From: Atherinomorus stipes
Lineage: Eukaryota > Chordata > Actinopteri > Atheriniformes > Atherinidae
NCBI GenBank assembly: GCA_023101725.1
Contig: JALJCO010009077.1
Span: 186,001-250,000 of the forward strand
Length of the DNA: 64,000 nt
Direction: 5' to 3'
Below the pieces are notes generated by a model. It had not been told where the DNA came from. It saw only the letters and a list, made by a program, of their open reading frames with translations, and searched no databases. A program made the translations under genes and the position numbers. The first letter of the stretch is position 1. Every line of letters starts with the position of its first letter. Below, in pieces: positions 46,926 through 56,403 of the stretch.

Positions 46926-47440
46926 GAGCAGGTCACACTGAAGACCTGTGCATGTTTGGATTTATGATAACTGGGTTCCTGCTGATTGGAGCTGCCGGGT
47001 ACCTGGTTCATCGAGAAATTCTGAAGCTGACGGGAGCTGTGGGCAGGCTGCCGTCCGAGCTGTTTCTCCGAGCCGTCAACACTCAGACTCAAACTTTGTG
47101 CACGTTGACTCGCGTGGATGCCCTTTGGGGCAAACTGGGGACGATGTCTGACAGCATAAAGGATGTTGGGTTCCACCTGGAGCAGTTGGAGACTCGGATT
47201 GGGGGTAATTAACACAATTTTGGCTGATTTGGTCGCCTCTGAGACCTGCTGAAGACTTTACAGGCAGACGGAAACATGCCTCCGCCTGGACCCAAACTTT
47301 CTCCTTATCTCAATCTGGTCCCCGGGAGCGGCCTTGCAGCTGCTCCTTAACTCCCACATGTCCTTGGAGAAACTGCAGAAGTGAAGCTCTGCAACCCCCC
47401 TCGGGGATCAATAAAGTATCTTTATCTTTGTCTTTATCTT
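46926..47440 (+). mobile_element. Third layer: retroelement 3' part with a small membrane ORF
   Basis: It interrupts the right end of the second-layer element between AAACATCC and ATCCCTA. The 3' end reads CCCTCGGGGATCAATAAAGT then TATCTTTATCTTTGTCTTTA, a LINE-type tail (Rex1/L2-like tails look like this). The 5' part is open for 86 codons (46955-47212). Confidence 0.55.
46955..47215 (+). CDS. Hypothetical 86-aa single-pass membrane ORF inside a retroelement
   Basis: Family not recognised. MFGFMITGFLLIGAAGYLVH is a hydrophobic N-terminal segment suited to a signal anchor. It is followed by a polar, helix-prone part with evenly spaced hydrophobics (IKDVGFHLEQLETRIG) that could form a coiled coil. 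The start sits about 30 bases inside the element and the stop is TAA. It lies within the retroelement fragment, so it may be the end of a retroelement protein, a captured gene piece, or chance. Expression is unknown. Confidence 0.3.
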
Positions 47441-47749
47441 ATCCCTAGTCATGAGACATTGCCATATATCCAATCCATACTGGAAGTCCTAATCGGAAGT
47501 TTGTTCTTCATGTAACTTACTAAAATTTAACCCTACCCCTGACCCTTCTCCTAACCCTAACCACCTGACAACACCAAACGCATCTGTTTGCAAGCCGCAG
47601 ATAAATACTTTTTAGTGGTGTTTAACTAACTTCCGCGGGAGACTTCCTGTATGGATTGGATGTATGGCAGCGTCCTTATCAGCTGTTGTAACTGCAGTTA
47701 GATACTCTTGACTGTTTTACTGAGGAAGGGAGGTCTGGCGTTTACCCCA

Positions 47750-48357
47750 CTGTAAGAAATGCATTTTTTTCCTTTGGAATATTTACATATGCAGCAATGC
47801 CAGCAACATGAACTAGTTTTTACTGCTATGTCATCACTCCTTTAACAATGCAACATCGGTAAGGGTTGCTTTAAGACAATGCGTCTTATTTATAAAATCT
47901 TATCAAGAAAATTTTGCTTGTTCCATTGGCAGAATTATTACAAGCAAAGGAATCTTTTTTTTTTTTTTTTTTACTTTTTAAAACAGTGACCTAGATTTTT
48001 TTTTTGTTTGTTTTTTTTTTTTATAATAAGCAAAGAAATTCTGCCAGTGGAACAAGCAAAATGTTCTTGATAAGATTTCTTAAAATAAGATGCATTTCCT
48101 TAAAACAAGTTCCTATATCTCACTGGAATATTTCTCTTCAGGTAATTTTGTCTTATTTTGAGTGTGATGAGTAAGGGGGGAAATATAAGATTTTCTTCAT
48201 CCTGCTCCTTTTCGAGCATGGGCATGTAAATTTAGATTTTTTTTTTTTTTTTTTAATAAATAAATATTAAAAAAAAAACAGAAGAAAAAATAATATAATA
48301 TTTTGACTAGAAATTAGAAAAAAAAAAACTTTTTAAGACTGAAGTTTTTGCAGTGTA
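47750..48357. mobile_element. hAT-type MITE with long inner inverted repeat
   Basis: CACTGTAAGAAATGC and the inverse of CACTGCAAAAACTTC form the ends. TATCAAGAAAATTTTGCTTG with CCATTGGCAGAATTATTA (47905-47942) is mirrored by GCCAGTGGAACAAGC and TTCTTGATAAGATTT (48040-48080). It contains several A and T runs. Confidence 0.65.
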
Positions 48358-48697
48358 TGATAGCATGATTCTTAGAACCTCTAATGAAAGAGGTGTTGGA
48401 TTCTTTATCAGAGCTGGAATCTGCACTATGGCAGGTAGATAAAACGACCATCAAATTTCACATGGCCTATGACAGAAGACATCAAACAGGTAAAACAGAG
48501 ACAATGAATGGGCTAAAAAAAACTCTTGGAAATGATGCATTTAGAAGAAGTGTCATACTAGAGAACTCTAATGAGGAATTGAATCTTGGGAGCAGAGGGA
48601 AGATCAGGTTATGCAACTGATGAGAACATTGCTTTGTCATGCTTGTTTCTGCATGTTTGTTACTGCTTTCCTACCCTTATGTGGCAAGTTACGCAAT

Positions 48698-48775
48698 GGA
48701 GGGCCCAGGCAGGATTTGATCCTGACTCCCAGGTGAAAGTCATGCGTGCTGACCATTCAGCCAAAGGGACATCCC
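48698..48775 (-). repeat. tRNA-like SINE head or tRNA pseudogene
   Basis: On the minus strand, GGCTGAATGGTCAGCA could form a D arm and TCAGGATCAAATCCTG a T arm. TTTCACC between them is compatible with a TTC (Glu) anticodon loop. The acceptor stem does not pair well, so a SINE head or pseudogene is likelier than a working tRNA. Confidence 0.35.
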
Positions 48776-49455
48776 TGTGGCCAAGTAGCCAGGACGCATG
48801 ATCACTCGGAGGCATAGTGACAGGACTGTCAACTGCCACACTTATGTCACAATGTGCCAAAGAGCTTCTTGTCATGTTTGCACAAGAGCAGCATAAATGA
48901 TTGGAAGAGAACACGAAGAGAAGTTGGAGGAGCCACAGCGGAAAAAGAGAGAGAAACCCACAGAGGCTCACAATTTGTTTCCTTATAAGAACATCAAGCT
49001 GCTTGAAATACAAGTTTATACATGCAGATACCAGTCAACATGAACACCTATCACCCCCCATACGAGGACACTTTATAATAAACAGATATGAGTCTGGTTT
49101 TCAGAGCATAAACACACACTTATGGGTTTATGAAATATCTTTTCACACCTTTTCATTTATTAGATTTTGTTTTACTTTTTGTTTGTTTATTTGTTCAACA
49201 TGATTTATATACATCTGCATGTGAGTTTTAATGCTTCCAAACATCAGCTTGTTCCTGACAACATCAAAAGCAACACAAGCAAACATACAGCAGTGCAACC
49301 AGAACCCACACTGCTTTTATACTGACTGTAATTGTTGCTAATGAATTAAAAATTGATAATCTAAAGTTGGAAATGTCCATATTCTTTTACATTCTAGCAT
49401 AATACAAAGTTTAAAGAAGATATTTAGAAAATGTGTCTGTTTCAGAATCAGCTAA

Positions 49456-49937
49456 AAACATATTCAGACAGCTGCATTTTTACGTTAGTACTTTCTGATG
49501 TTTGGTACTGTAGCTGACCTGCATGACGCTGTTGGGTGCAGGGAAGGTGTCACAAAGAAGCAGTTCAACTGGTTTATATGATTATACAAAAAAAAAAAAA
49601 AAAGAGAGAAAAAAAAATAGCAGTTGGCCAAACCATATTTGGTTGACCACTGTTACAGACCGGCTGATTTATTCCTCATTTTGCATTTTTGTGTTCCTTT
49701 TTGGGAACACCCAAGTTTTTAAAATCACTTTGTGTGTCTACATGGTCTGCCTGCTTGGTCCCTGACGGAGGCATATTCAGACAGCTGCTTTTTAATGTTA
49801 GTACTTCTGGATGTTTGGTAACTGACCTGCATGACTCTGTTGGGTGCAGTCAATGTATCACAATGCAGTTCAACTGGTTTATTTGATTATACAAAAAATA
49901 AAAAATAAAAAAAAATAGCAGTTGGCCAAACCCCTTT
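49456..49937. repeat. Direct repeat upstream of TRIM copy 2
   Basis: ATATTCAGACAGCTGC, TTAGTACTT, GATGTTTGGTA, CTGACCTGCATGAC, CTGTTGGGTGCAG, GTTCAACTGGTTTAT and TAGCAGTTGGCCAAACC occur in order at 49457-49635 and again at 49771-49937. The spacing between copies is about 310 bp. Confidence 0.8.
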
Positions 49938-50374
49938 TTCTTTCTTTGTCTCCTGACATCCACCTTGTTGGGTTTTATCTAATTTTCAACTAATTTTATT
50001 TTGTTAATGTGAATAAAACTTATTTACAGCTAATTACAGCTTGTGATAGTTTAACACTTTACAGTAATCCTGCAGTCAGAAGCCAGAGAGGTGTTTCCTA
50101 CTTGTTCCTCATTCCTTACTCATACTGACATCAAGCAGGATGAATCATTTGTCTTTTCATTCTGTAAGCAGTGTGTCTGAGCTTCATCATAAGAGAAATC
50201 ACTGGATTTACTACAGGAGTGGAAAGAACACCTGAGACAAATATTTTAACATGAAACTGAATTCAGGACTTGAAGAGGAGTGTTGACGACACAAAGGCTC
50301 AGCGTGAAAGTAAGTTTGAAGAGGCATCATTTCTATTCTTCCACCTGGCTTCTCGTAGTCATTCTGAGGATAAA

Positions 50375-51784
50375 ATGTCATCTCAGACAGAAAAGGATCT
50401 TTCATGTCCCATCTGCCACGAGATTTTCAAAGACCCCGTTATGCTGGAATGCAGCCACAGCTTCTGTAAGGACTGTCTACAGAGATGGTGGTCGGAGAAA
50501 CAAATACAAAAGTGCCCGATCTGTAACAAGTTGTCGTTTTTAGATGATCCACCCTCCAACTTGGCGTTGAAGAACCTGTGTGAGGACTTCTTACAGGAGA
50601 GAAATGAGAAAGCTTCTCCAGGATCTGAGCCTCTCTGCATTCTGCACCATGAAAGGCTCAAACTGTTCTGCCTGGACCATCAGCAGCCTGTTTGTGTCGT
50701 CTGTCGAGATTCAAAAGCACACAGGAACCACAGATTCAATCCCATCGATGAAGCTGCACAAGATCACAGAGATAAGATGCAGAAATGTCTGAAACCTTTG
50801 AAAGACAAACTGAAGAGCTTTGAAGAAGAGAAAAGAAACTTTGATCAAACAGCAGAACACATTAAGTCCCAAACACAACAGACAAAGAGTCAGATTATGG
50901 AGAAGTTTAAGAAACTTCATCAGTTTCTACAAGAGGAAGAGGAGGCCAGAATGTCTGCTCTGAATAAAGAGGAAGCGCATAAAACGAACGTGATGAAGGA
51001 GAAGATTGATGCTTTAAACACACAAGTTATGGAAATTTCAGACACAATTAGAATTGCAGAAGAAGAAATGAGAGCTGCAGACGTGTCATTCCTGCAGAGC
51101 TACGGCACCTCAATAAAAACCATCCAGCAGCGCCTCCTGCTGGATCCTCCAGGCCTGGCTGAAGGAACTCTGATAGACGTGGCCAAACATGTGGGCAACC
51201 TGGATTTCAACATCTGGACTAAGATGAAGGAGATGGTTTCCTACTCTCCTTTGATTCTGGATCCAAACACAGCTCATCCAGAACTCATTCTGTCTGCAGA
51301 TCTGACCAGTGTGACTTTTGGACAGAAACAGAAGCTTCCTGATAATCCAGAGAGGATTGGTCAACATTTTTGTGTCCTGAGCTCTGAAGGCATCAACTCA
51401 GGAACTCGCAGTTGGGATGTTGAGGTCAGAAATGATCAATTCTGGGGTCTTGGTGTTGTGAAGGAGTCGGTTCAGAAAAAGGGAGAGATCCAGACTGGAT
51501 TCTGGGAAATAAGTTTGCTTGATGGAAAACTCACAGCAGCCTCACGGCCTCATCCGGATCAAGTTCTGTCATTGCAGAAGCCCAAGAGGATCCGAGTTCA
51601 GCTGGACTGGGACCAAAGGAAGCTGTCCTTCTTTGATATTGACACTAAGAAACACATTCACACATTCAATCCCACTTTCACTGAGAAGATGTTTCCTTAC
51701 ATTGGGACCAAGAATGAGTTGCCAATGAAAATTATTCCAATGACTGTCTGTGTAACACAACGGTATACAGTTCCGGTCCTCTAG
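50375..51784 (+). CDS. TRIM E3 ubiquitin ligase, TRIM35/A33-like, copy 2 (MITE-altered C-terminus)
   Basis: 469 aa, single coding exon, with the domain order of copy 1: RING with all eight ligands (C11 to C50), B-box 2 (LCILHHERLKLFCLDHQQPV), coiled coil (HQFLQEEEEARMSALNKEEA), PRY (LILDPNTAHPELILSADLTS) and SPRY (GTRSWDVEVRNDQFWGLGVV, LDWDQRKLSFFDID). It stops early: the last residues QRYTVPVL and the TAG come from an inserted MITE (51758-51967), while the original 16-codon tail lies beyond it. An in-frame ATG 105 bases upstream (50270) would add 35 residues. The start chosen here is the one shared with copy 1. The SPRY core is complete up to the last strand, so the product may still fold. 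Confidence 0.9.
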   Translation: MSSQTEKDLSCPICHEIFKDPVMLECSHSFCKDCLQRWWSEKQIQKCPICNKLSFLDDPPSNLALKNLCEDFLQERNEKASPGSEPLCILHHERLKLFCLDHQQPVCVVCRDSKAHRNHRFNPIDEAAQDHRDKMQKCLKPLKDKLKSFEEEKRNFDQTAEHIKSQTQQTKSQIMEKFKKLHQFLQEEEEARMSALNKEEAHKTNVMKEKIDALNTQVMEISDTIRIAEEEMRAADVSFLQSYGTSIKTIQQRLLLDPPGLAEGTLIDVAKHVGNLDFNIWTKMKEMVSYSPLILDPNTAHPELILSADLTSVTFGQKQKLPDNPERIGQHFCVLSSEGINSGTRSWDVEVRNDQFWGLGVVKESVQKKGEIQTGFWEISLLDGKLTAASRPHPDQVLSLQKPKRIRVQLDWDQRKLSFFDIDTKKHIHTFNPTFTEKMFPYIGTKNELPMKIIPMTVCVTQRYTVPVL

Positions 51785-51967
51785 GACCACAACCCTGGAA
51801 ATCTTCCATGCCACCCTGCTCCAACACACCTGACTCCAATTAATGAGTCATTGTGCAGAACTTCATAGGCTGTTAGATTCATTTAATTGTGTCAGGTGTG
51901 TTGAAGCAGGAAGGGAGAGAAAACCTGCAGGACAGTGGCCCTCGAGGGCCGACTTTGGACATCTCTG
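51758..51967. mobile_element. hAT-like MITE inserted in the 3' coding end of TRIM copy 2
   Basis: GTGTAACA (51750-51757) and CTGTAACA (51968-51975) are the near-perfect target duplication. The right end reads TTTGGACATCTCTG. The body has CAACACACCTGACTCCAATT and GTGTCAGGTGTGTTGAAGCA. Same family as 2216-2370. It contributes the stop codon of TRIM copy 2. Confidence 0.85.
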
Positions 51968-52020
51968 CTGTAACAAAACAACATGTAGTCCCTTTATCAC
52001 AGAGTTTTTGGCCTTTCTAG
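51968..52020 (+). pseudogene. Displaced ancestral C-terminal tail of TRIM copy 2
   Basis: Read in frame from 51970: VTKQHVVPLSQSFWPF then TAG at 52018-52020. This aligns with the ends of copy 1 (VAKDHAIPLSKGFWGF) and copy 3 (VTKEHEVPFSAGYWPF). It is now untranslated unless the MITE is removed from the mRNA. Confidence 0.9.
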
Positions 52021-52261
52021 ATTTGTTGAACACTTATGTAATAAACTATTAGGATGTATTTCCATCCATGCATTCAACGTTATGGTTATGTAAGCCACAT
52101 GTTTCAGCATAATAGTGGTTAAAGCACCATTCCATAAAGTGTTTAAAGCTAGTTCTGTACTTTCAGCTGCTTAATCCTAACTGTTATGGAGAATCACTGC
52201 CTGGCAAAAAAAAAAAAAAAAAAAAAAAAGTTCATACACTAATAATATTTTGTTGGACCAC

Positions 52262-52690
52262 CTTAAGGAGGAACTTCGTTTTTTTTTCAATCTGGACCTA
52301 TTTTCTAGCATGAAATATACTAATTTAATCACCCAGACAGTTTTGGTGCAACTTGAATTCCGTCGGGAGATATTTAGATCCACTCCAGATCAGCGTGTAC
52401 GCCATATGATGGCAGTGATGGGGCAATCGCGTGCAGCCTCCAAATAAGGCATTATCTGCCACAAACTCCTTCATTTCACCAATGTTTTGCTACAAAATTT
52501 TAGTCAGACCCCCCGTGAGCTCGAAGCGGCTTTTTCGGGGTGATTCGTCATTATTTACAGACGTTTACTTATTATGGTGTCGCATAATAGTGACGTCATC
52601 AAAGCTGCCGCAGTAAAAAAAGTTTGTAAACACGGATGAATCACCACAAAATAGCCGCTTCGATGGCTCTTCTGATGCACATACTGTTGC
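52262..52690. repeat. MITE-like insert within the Tc1 element
   Basis: AGGAGGAACTTCGTTTTTTT, CAATCTGGACCTATTTTCTA and AACTCCTTCATTTCACCAAT parallel the layout of the TTAA element at 5947-6598 (CAACCTAGACCTCATTTCTA, AACTCCTTCATTTCATCAAT). Only a partial inverted repeat remains (GCGGCTTTTTCGGGGTGATT against AATCACC-CAAAATAGCCGC). Confidence 0.5.
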
Positions 52691-53148
52691 TGAACCTAGA
52701 CCTGACCGACTGCAGCAACCCCAGATCATAATACTGCCCTCACAGGCATGTACAGTAGGCACTAGGATGATGCTGCATCACTTCATCTGCCTTTCCAGTC
52801 CCATTTCTTCCTCGTAGACGATGGGTGCCCACAATCCTTCCAGTTTTTAATAATGCATTGGACAGTTCTGAACCCAATTTTAGTAGTTTCTGCATCTCTT
52901 TAGATGTTTTCTCTGCTTGATGCATGCCAATAATTTGACCCTTTTCAGACAGACAAACATCTTTTCCATGACCACAGGATTTGTCTTTCAACATAGTTGC
53001 TTACGAAATGAGAAGCAACTCATTGCACCAGTTGGGGTTAAATAACTTGTTTCCAGCTGAAAGATAATCGCCAATGCAGTAATTATCCAATAGGAGGCTC
53101 GTACCTATTTGCTTAGTTAAATCCAGGTGGCGACTTTTCCTTTTTTTT

Positions 53149-53174
53149 GGGGGGGGGGGGGGGGGGGGGGGGGG
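53149..53174. repeat. Poly(G) run of 26
   Basis: An unbroken G run at the right end of the Tc1 element, where a mixed AAAAAAAAGG-type end is expected. It may form a quadruplex or reflect slippage or assembly error. Confidence 0.85.
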
Positions 53175-53188
53175 CTGTGTAATATTTC

Positions 53189-53364
53189 AAGGATTCTTTA
53201 GACCCAACATGGGCAACCAGAACTTTATTGTGTAGAAAAGGATGAAGGAAATGGTTTTCTTTCTTTCTTTCTGGATCCAAACACAGGTTAACCACGTGTA
53301 GTCCTGTCCAATCATCTGACCAGTCTGACATTTCAGCAAAGACAGAAGCTACCTGACAATTTCC
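53189..53364 (+). pseudogene. Relic of a fourth TRIM gene (PRY start)
   Basis: GGGCAACC, AGGATGAAGGAAATGGTTTT, CTGGATCCAAACACAG, ATCTGACCAGT-TGAC-TTT and GACAGAAGCTACCTGA-AAT match TRIM copy 2 at 51180-51350 in order. The reading frame is lost (an in-frame TAG follows FIV; TTTCTTTC slippage). Nothing of the RING to coiled-coil region is next to it. Confidence 0.85.
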
Positions 53365-54480
53365 TTTTACCTCTGTTTCTGCTAGTATCTATTATCATGA
53401 TTGGAAGTGTAGTAGAGAAATGTGGATCCTGCGGGAGGTCATTATGACCTATGAAGCCATGTTTTAAATATCATTGTTTGGACTCGTGGAGCAGTTTATC
53501 AGACTGTTGTCTAGTGCTGATAAGTTAATAAAGATGGAAGAAGAAACTCTGAGTTTGGGCTTAATCTCTGCCACTGAATCAAGTCCAATCCAATCCACTT
53601 TATTTATAAAGCACATTTAAGTCAGAACATGTCTCCAAAGTGCTGCACATACAAAATACCCAGCGATAAAAATAAAATAAAAATAATTAAACTTGTGCTT
53701 TGAAATAAAATCTCTTTTCAATACAGAGGTGCCATTTCCTATTGTTCCACCCTTGGTGCTAAATTAAAAGAAGTTCAACTATCTCCTAGATACTGTAGGA
53801 TGGCACAACTCACCATCAAAAAGAAAAAAAAAGACAACTTAAAACCCTTTTGCGACTCCTTGATTGTTCCCAAACTAGAAAGCACATACAACATGTACAG
53901 TATTCACTAAATCCTAATCATTATGATCATGTTTCTGTGGTTATTAACATGAAATGAGCAATATGTCACTCTCAGCTAAAGTTATACCTGCAGAATACCG
54001 GTTTTTATAAAACAGACAGCTTGATCCGTTACAGCTGAGAGACCGTATGGATGTATTAGATGGCTACACATGTCCTAAGTATCCTATTAAGATTGTAAAG
54101 CAGCGCACGCGTAATGGAAAACCACTTCATTAATACACATGCTGCAACTAGAACAAGCAAAGATGTCTGCTGTAAAATCTTTATAGTTCAATTGAATCAT
54201 CTGGACTCATATGTTCTTTGAGATAATAAATGTGTTCAAAAAAGCCTTGGATGTGTTGTTCCTTAAAGTTATGCTTTAATAGCCTCAAGGACCTCGACAC
54301 AAACAAATTGTTTGTTGGTGATTAAAATTTACAACTTCTAAAGTATGCAACACTGCATGATTTTATTAGTTTAGTTTAGTTTAATTAGCACTGTCATTAT
54401 GTTGGAGCAGAAAAGCTCCCCAAAAAATCAAGAGTGACCACAGCCATCTTGATCCCTTTAAATGGAAGCTCATCTGATAA
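53365..54480. other. Spacer between TRIM relic and copy 3
   Basis: Holds an L2-like tail on the minus strand near 53575-53690 (CCACTTTATTTATAAAGCAC and CAAAGTGCTGCACA). The remainder is AT-rich with no gene. Confidence 0.5.
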
Positions 54481-56051
54481 TTATCTTCTGTGCTGAAGAC
54501 GTCTAAGAGGTTTATGTTTGATTCTAAAGCTTTTTATATGAAAAGATCAACTTCCGTTTTGTTTTTATGCTAATCTTAATGTTATTTTGTTTGATTGCAC
54601 ACATGAAAGTTCAGATTTAGGTTAGAAAAGGTTTATGTCATATTGGATGAATGACTAAGCATTTTAAATGTTGATGACTAAAACCTGAGCTTTGTTTCGA
54701 CTGCTTTGTATTCATTTTGATGACTAAGCTGCTGTTATAGTCATATGTTTACCAAGCAAAGAAGCTTCTCGTGTGACACCATGTTGGGGTTTCAGTCAAC
54801 ATGGATACAAATCAGATACCATAAGAACAGACTTTGTCCTAATATGCATATTACAGTCTTGTTTTCAGACCATAAACACACACTTAACACCTTTACATTC
54901 ATTACCTGAGGTGTTCTTGTTCTTTGTTGAACATGATTTATAGACAACTGCATGTGAGTCTTAATGTTTCCAAACTTAAGCTTGTTCCCCAAAACACCTA
55001 AATCCATGTAATAAATGCAACACAACAAGCAGACATGGAGCAGTTCAACCAGGACCCAACACTGCTACTGGCTGTCATAATAGTTAATCAATGAAAATTT
55101 GTCAATCTAATGTTGGAAATGTCCATTTTCTTTTTCTTTCTTCTGTTTAAAGAAGGTGTTTGCACAAATTTTTTGTGTCTGAATCATCAAAAGCTATGGA
55201 GACTGTGAGAGCTCAATCCCCACAGTGGTAATATTTTTTTCATGTCTTACATGACTTTTCTTTACAGACAAATATTTGGTATTTATCAGTTTGCAACTTT
55301 AATTCCTACTTAACAGAGTGCACACATAAAAATGGAAACCATTATGCATTATAGCTACTATAGCTATTTCTTCTTCTTTGAGCTACCGTGGTGGGGATTA
55401 GCTTATTTTGTGATTGAGCAAAGGTGTGGTAATGTAAGAGAAGGCTTAAATCTCATCAGGCTCTACCACGTGCCACTGGACTGGGATGGGGGTGTGGGGG
55501 TGGGTTTAGTTAGTTATTTTTCACCGTTTTGTTTTCCCCTTTGTGTGCTATTTGGTTTGACCAAACCACAATATACAGCATGTTTCCTCATGGTCAGTTT
55601 TCTTCGGTTAAGTTAGCTTTGTTTGAGTTTTGTTATATTTGGTTGACCACTGTTACAGACCGGCTGATTTATTCCTCATTTTGCATTTTTGCGTTCATTT
55701 TTGGGAACACCAAAGTTTTTAAAATCACTTTGTGTGTCTACATGGTCTTCCTGCTTGGTCCCTGACGGAGGCATATTCAGACAGCTGCTTTTTAATGTTA
55801 GTACTTCTGGATGTTTGGTAACTGACCTGAATGACTCTGTTGGGTGCAGTCAATGTATAACAATGCAGTTCAACTGGTTTATTTGATTATACAAAAAAAA
55901 AAAAAAAAAATAGCAGTTGGCCAAACCCCTTTTTCTTTCTTTGTGTCCTGACATCCACTTTTCTGGGTTTTATTTAATTTTCAACCAATTTTATTTTGCT
56001 AATGTGAATAAAACTTATTTACAGCTAATTTGTTCTGTCCTCTCGTTTTCC

Positions 56052-56053
56052 AG
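56052..56053 (+). promoter_or_regulatory. Candidate 3' splice site in the 5' region of TRIM copy 3
   Basis: CTGTCCTCTCGTTTTCCAG ends here, matching the site at 40665-40666 in copy 1. It lies 351 bases before the start codon. Function is inferred. Confidence 0.35.
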
Positions 56054-56403
56054 CGGTGGGTTGTGATACAGTAGTTTAACACTTTACAGTAATCCTGCAG
56101 TCAGAAGCCAAAGAGGTGTTTCCTACTTGTTCCTCATTCCTTACTCATACTGACATCAAGCAGGATGAATCACTTGTCGTTTTCATTCTGAAAGCAGTGT
56201 GTTTAAGCTTCATCACAAGACATTTCACTGGATTTACAACAGCGGTGGAAAGAATTCTTGACACCTGAAATATTTTAACATGAAACTGAATTCAGGGCTT
56301 GAAGAGGAGTGTTGACGACACAAAGGCTCAGCGTGAAAGTAAGTTTGAAGAGGCATCATTTCTATTGTTCCACCTGGCTTCTTGTTGTCATTCTGAGGAT
56401 AAA

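Larger units (their letters stand above)
45789..47447. mobile_element. Second layer: hAT-like element (TAGGGATGTAT ends)
   Basis: GTCATGAG is duplicated at 45781-45788 and 47448-47455. The ends are TAGGGATGTAT and ATCCCTA. Beyond the nested insert, GATTTTATCGATACCGATAC (46540s) mirrors CCGGTACCAAACAATGCCGG (46890s). Its right end is split by a LINE tail. Related DNA lies at 2375-2750. Confidence 0.75.
45753..47700. mobile_element. Outer MITE of a four-layer nest
   Basis: Left part 45753-45788 (GAGAGGGACCCAACAGCAG, then GTCATGAG). It resumes at 47448 with GTCATGAG and CCATATATCCAATCC, and ends near 47700 in GTATGGATTGGATGTATGGC and CAGCTGTTGTAACTGCAG. The order matches the uninterrupted copy at 29519-29770, including the CTAACCCTAACC core. 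Confidence 0.75.
52195..53177 (-). mobile_element. Tc1-like transposon, deleted and re-filled
   Basis: Ends: CACTGCCTGGCAAAAAAAA at 52195, and AGGTGGCGACTTTTCCTTTT leading to a G run and CTGTG at 53177. On the minus strand 52994-52740 encodes the N-terminal helix-turn-helix part (KGQIIGMHQAEKTSKEMQKL). The middle is replaced by a different repeat (52262-52690), so there is no catalytic domain. Confidence 0.75.

Noticed and set aside
48698..48775. Functional tRNA-Glu gene on the minus strand
   Set aside because: The arms are suggestive but the acceptor stem does not pair; SINE head or pseudogene is likelier.
50270..50374. Upstream start for TRIM copies 2 and 3 (35 extra residues)
   Set aside because: The extension is absent from copy 1 and unlike TRIM N-termini; its sharing is explained by recent duplication. 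It is kept as an alternative only.
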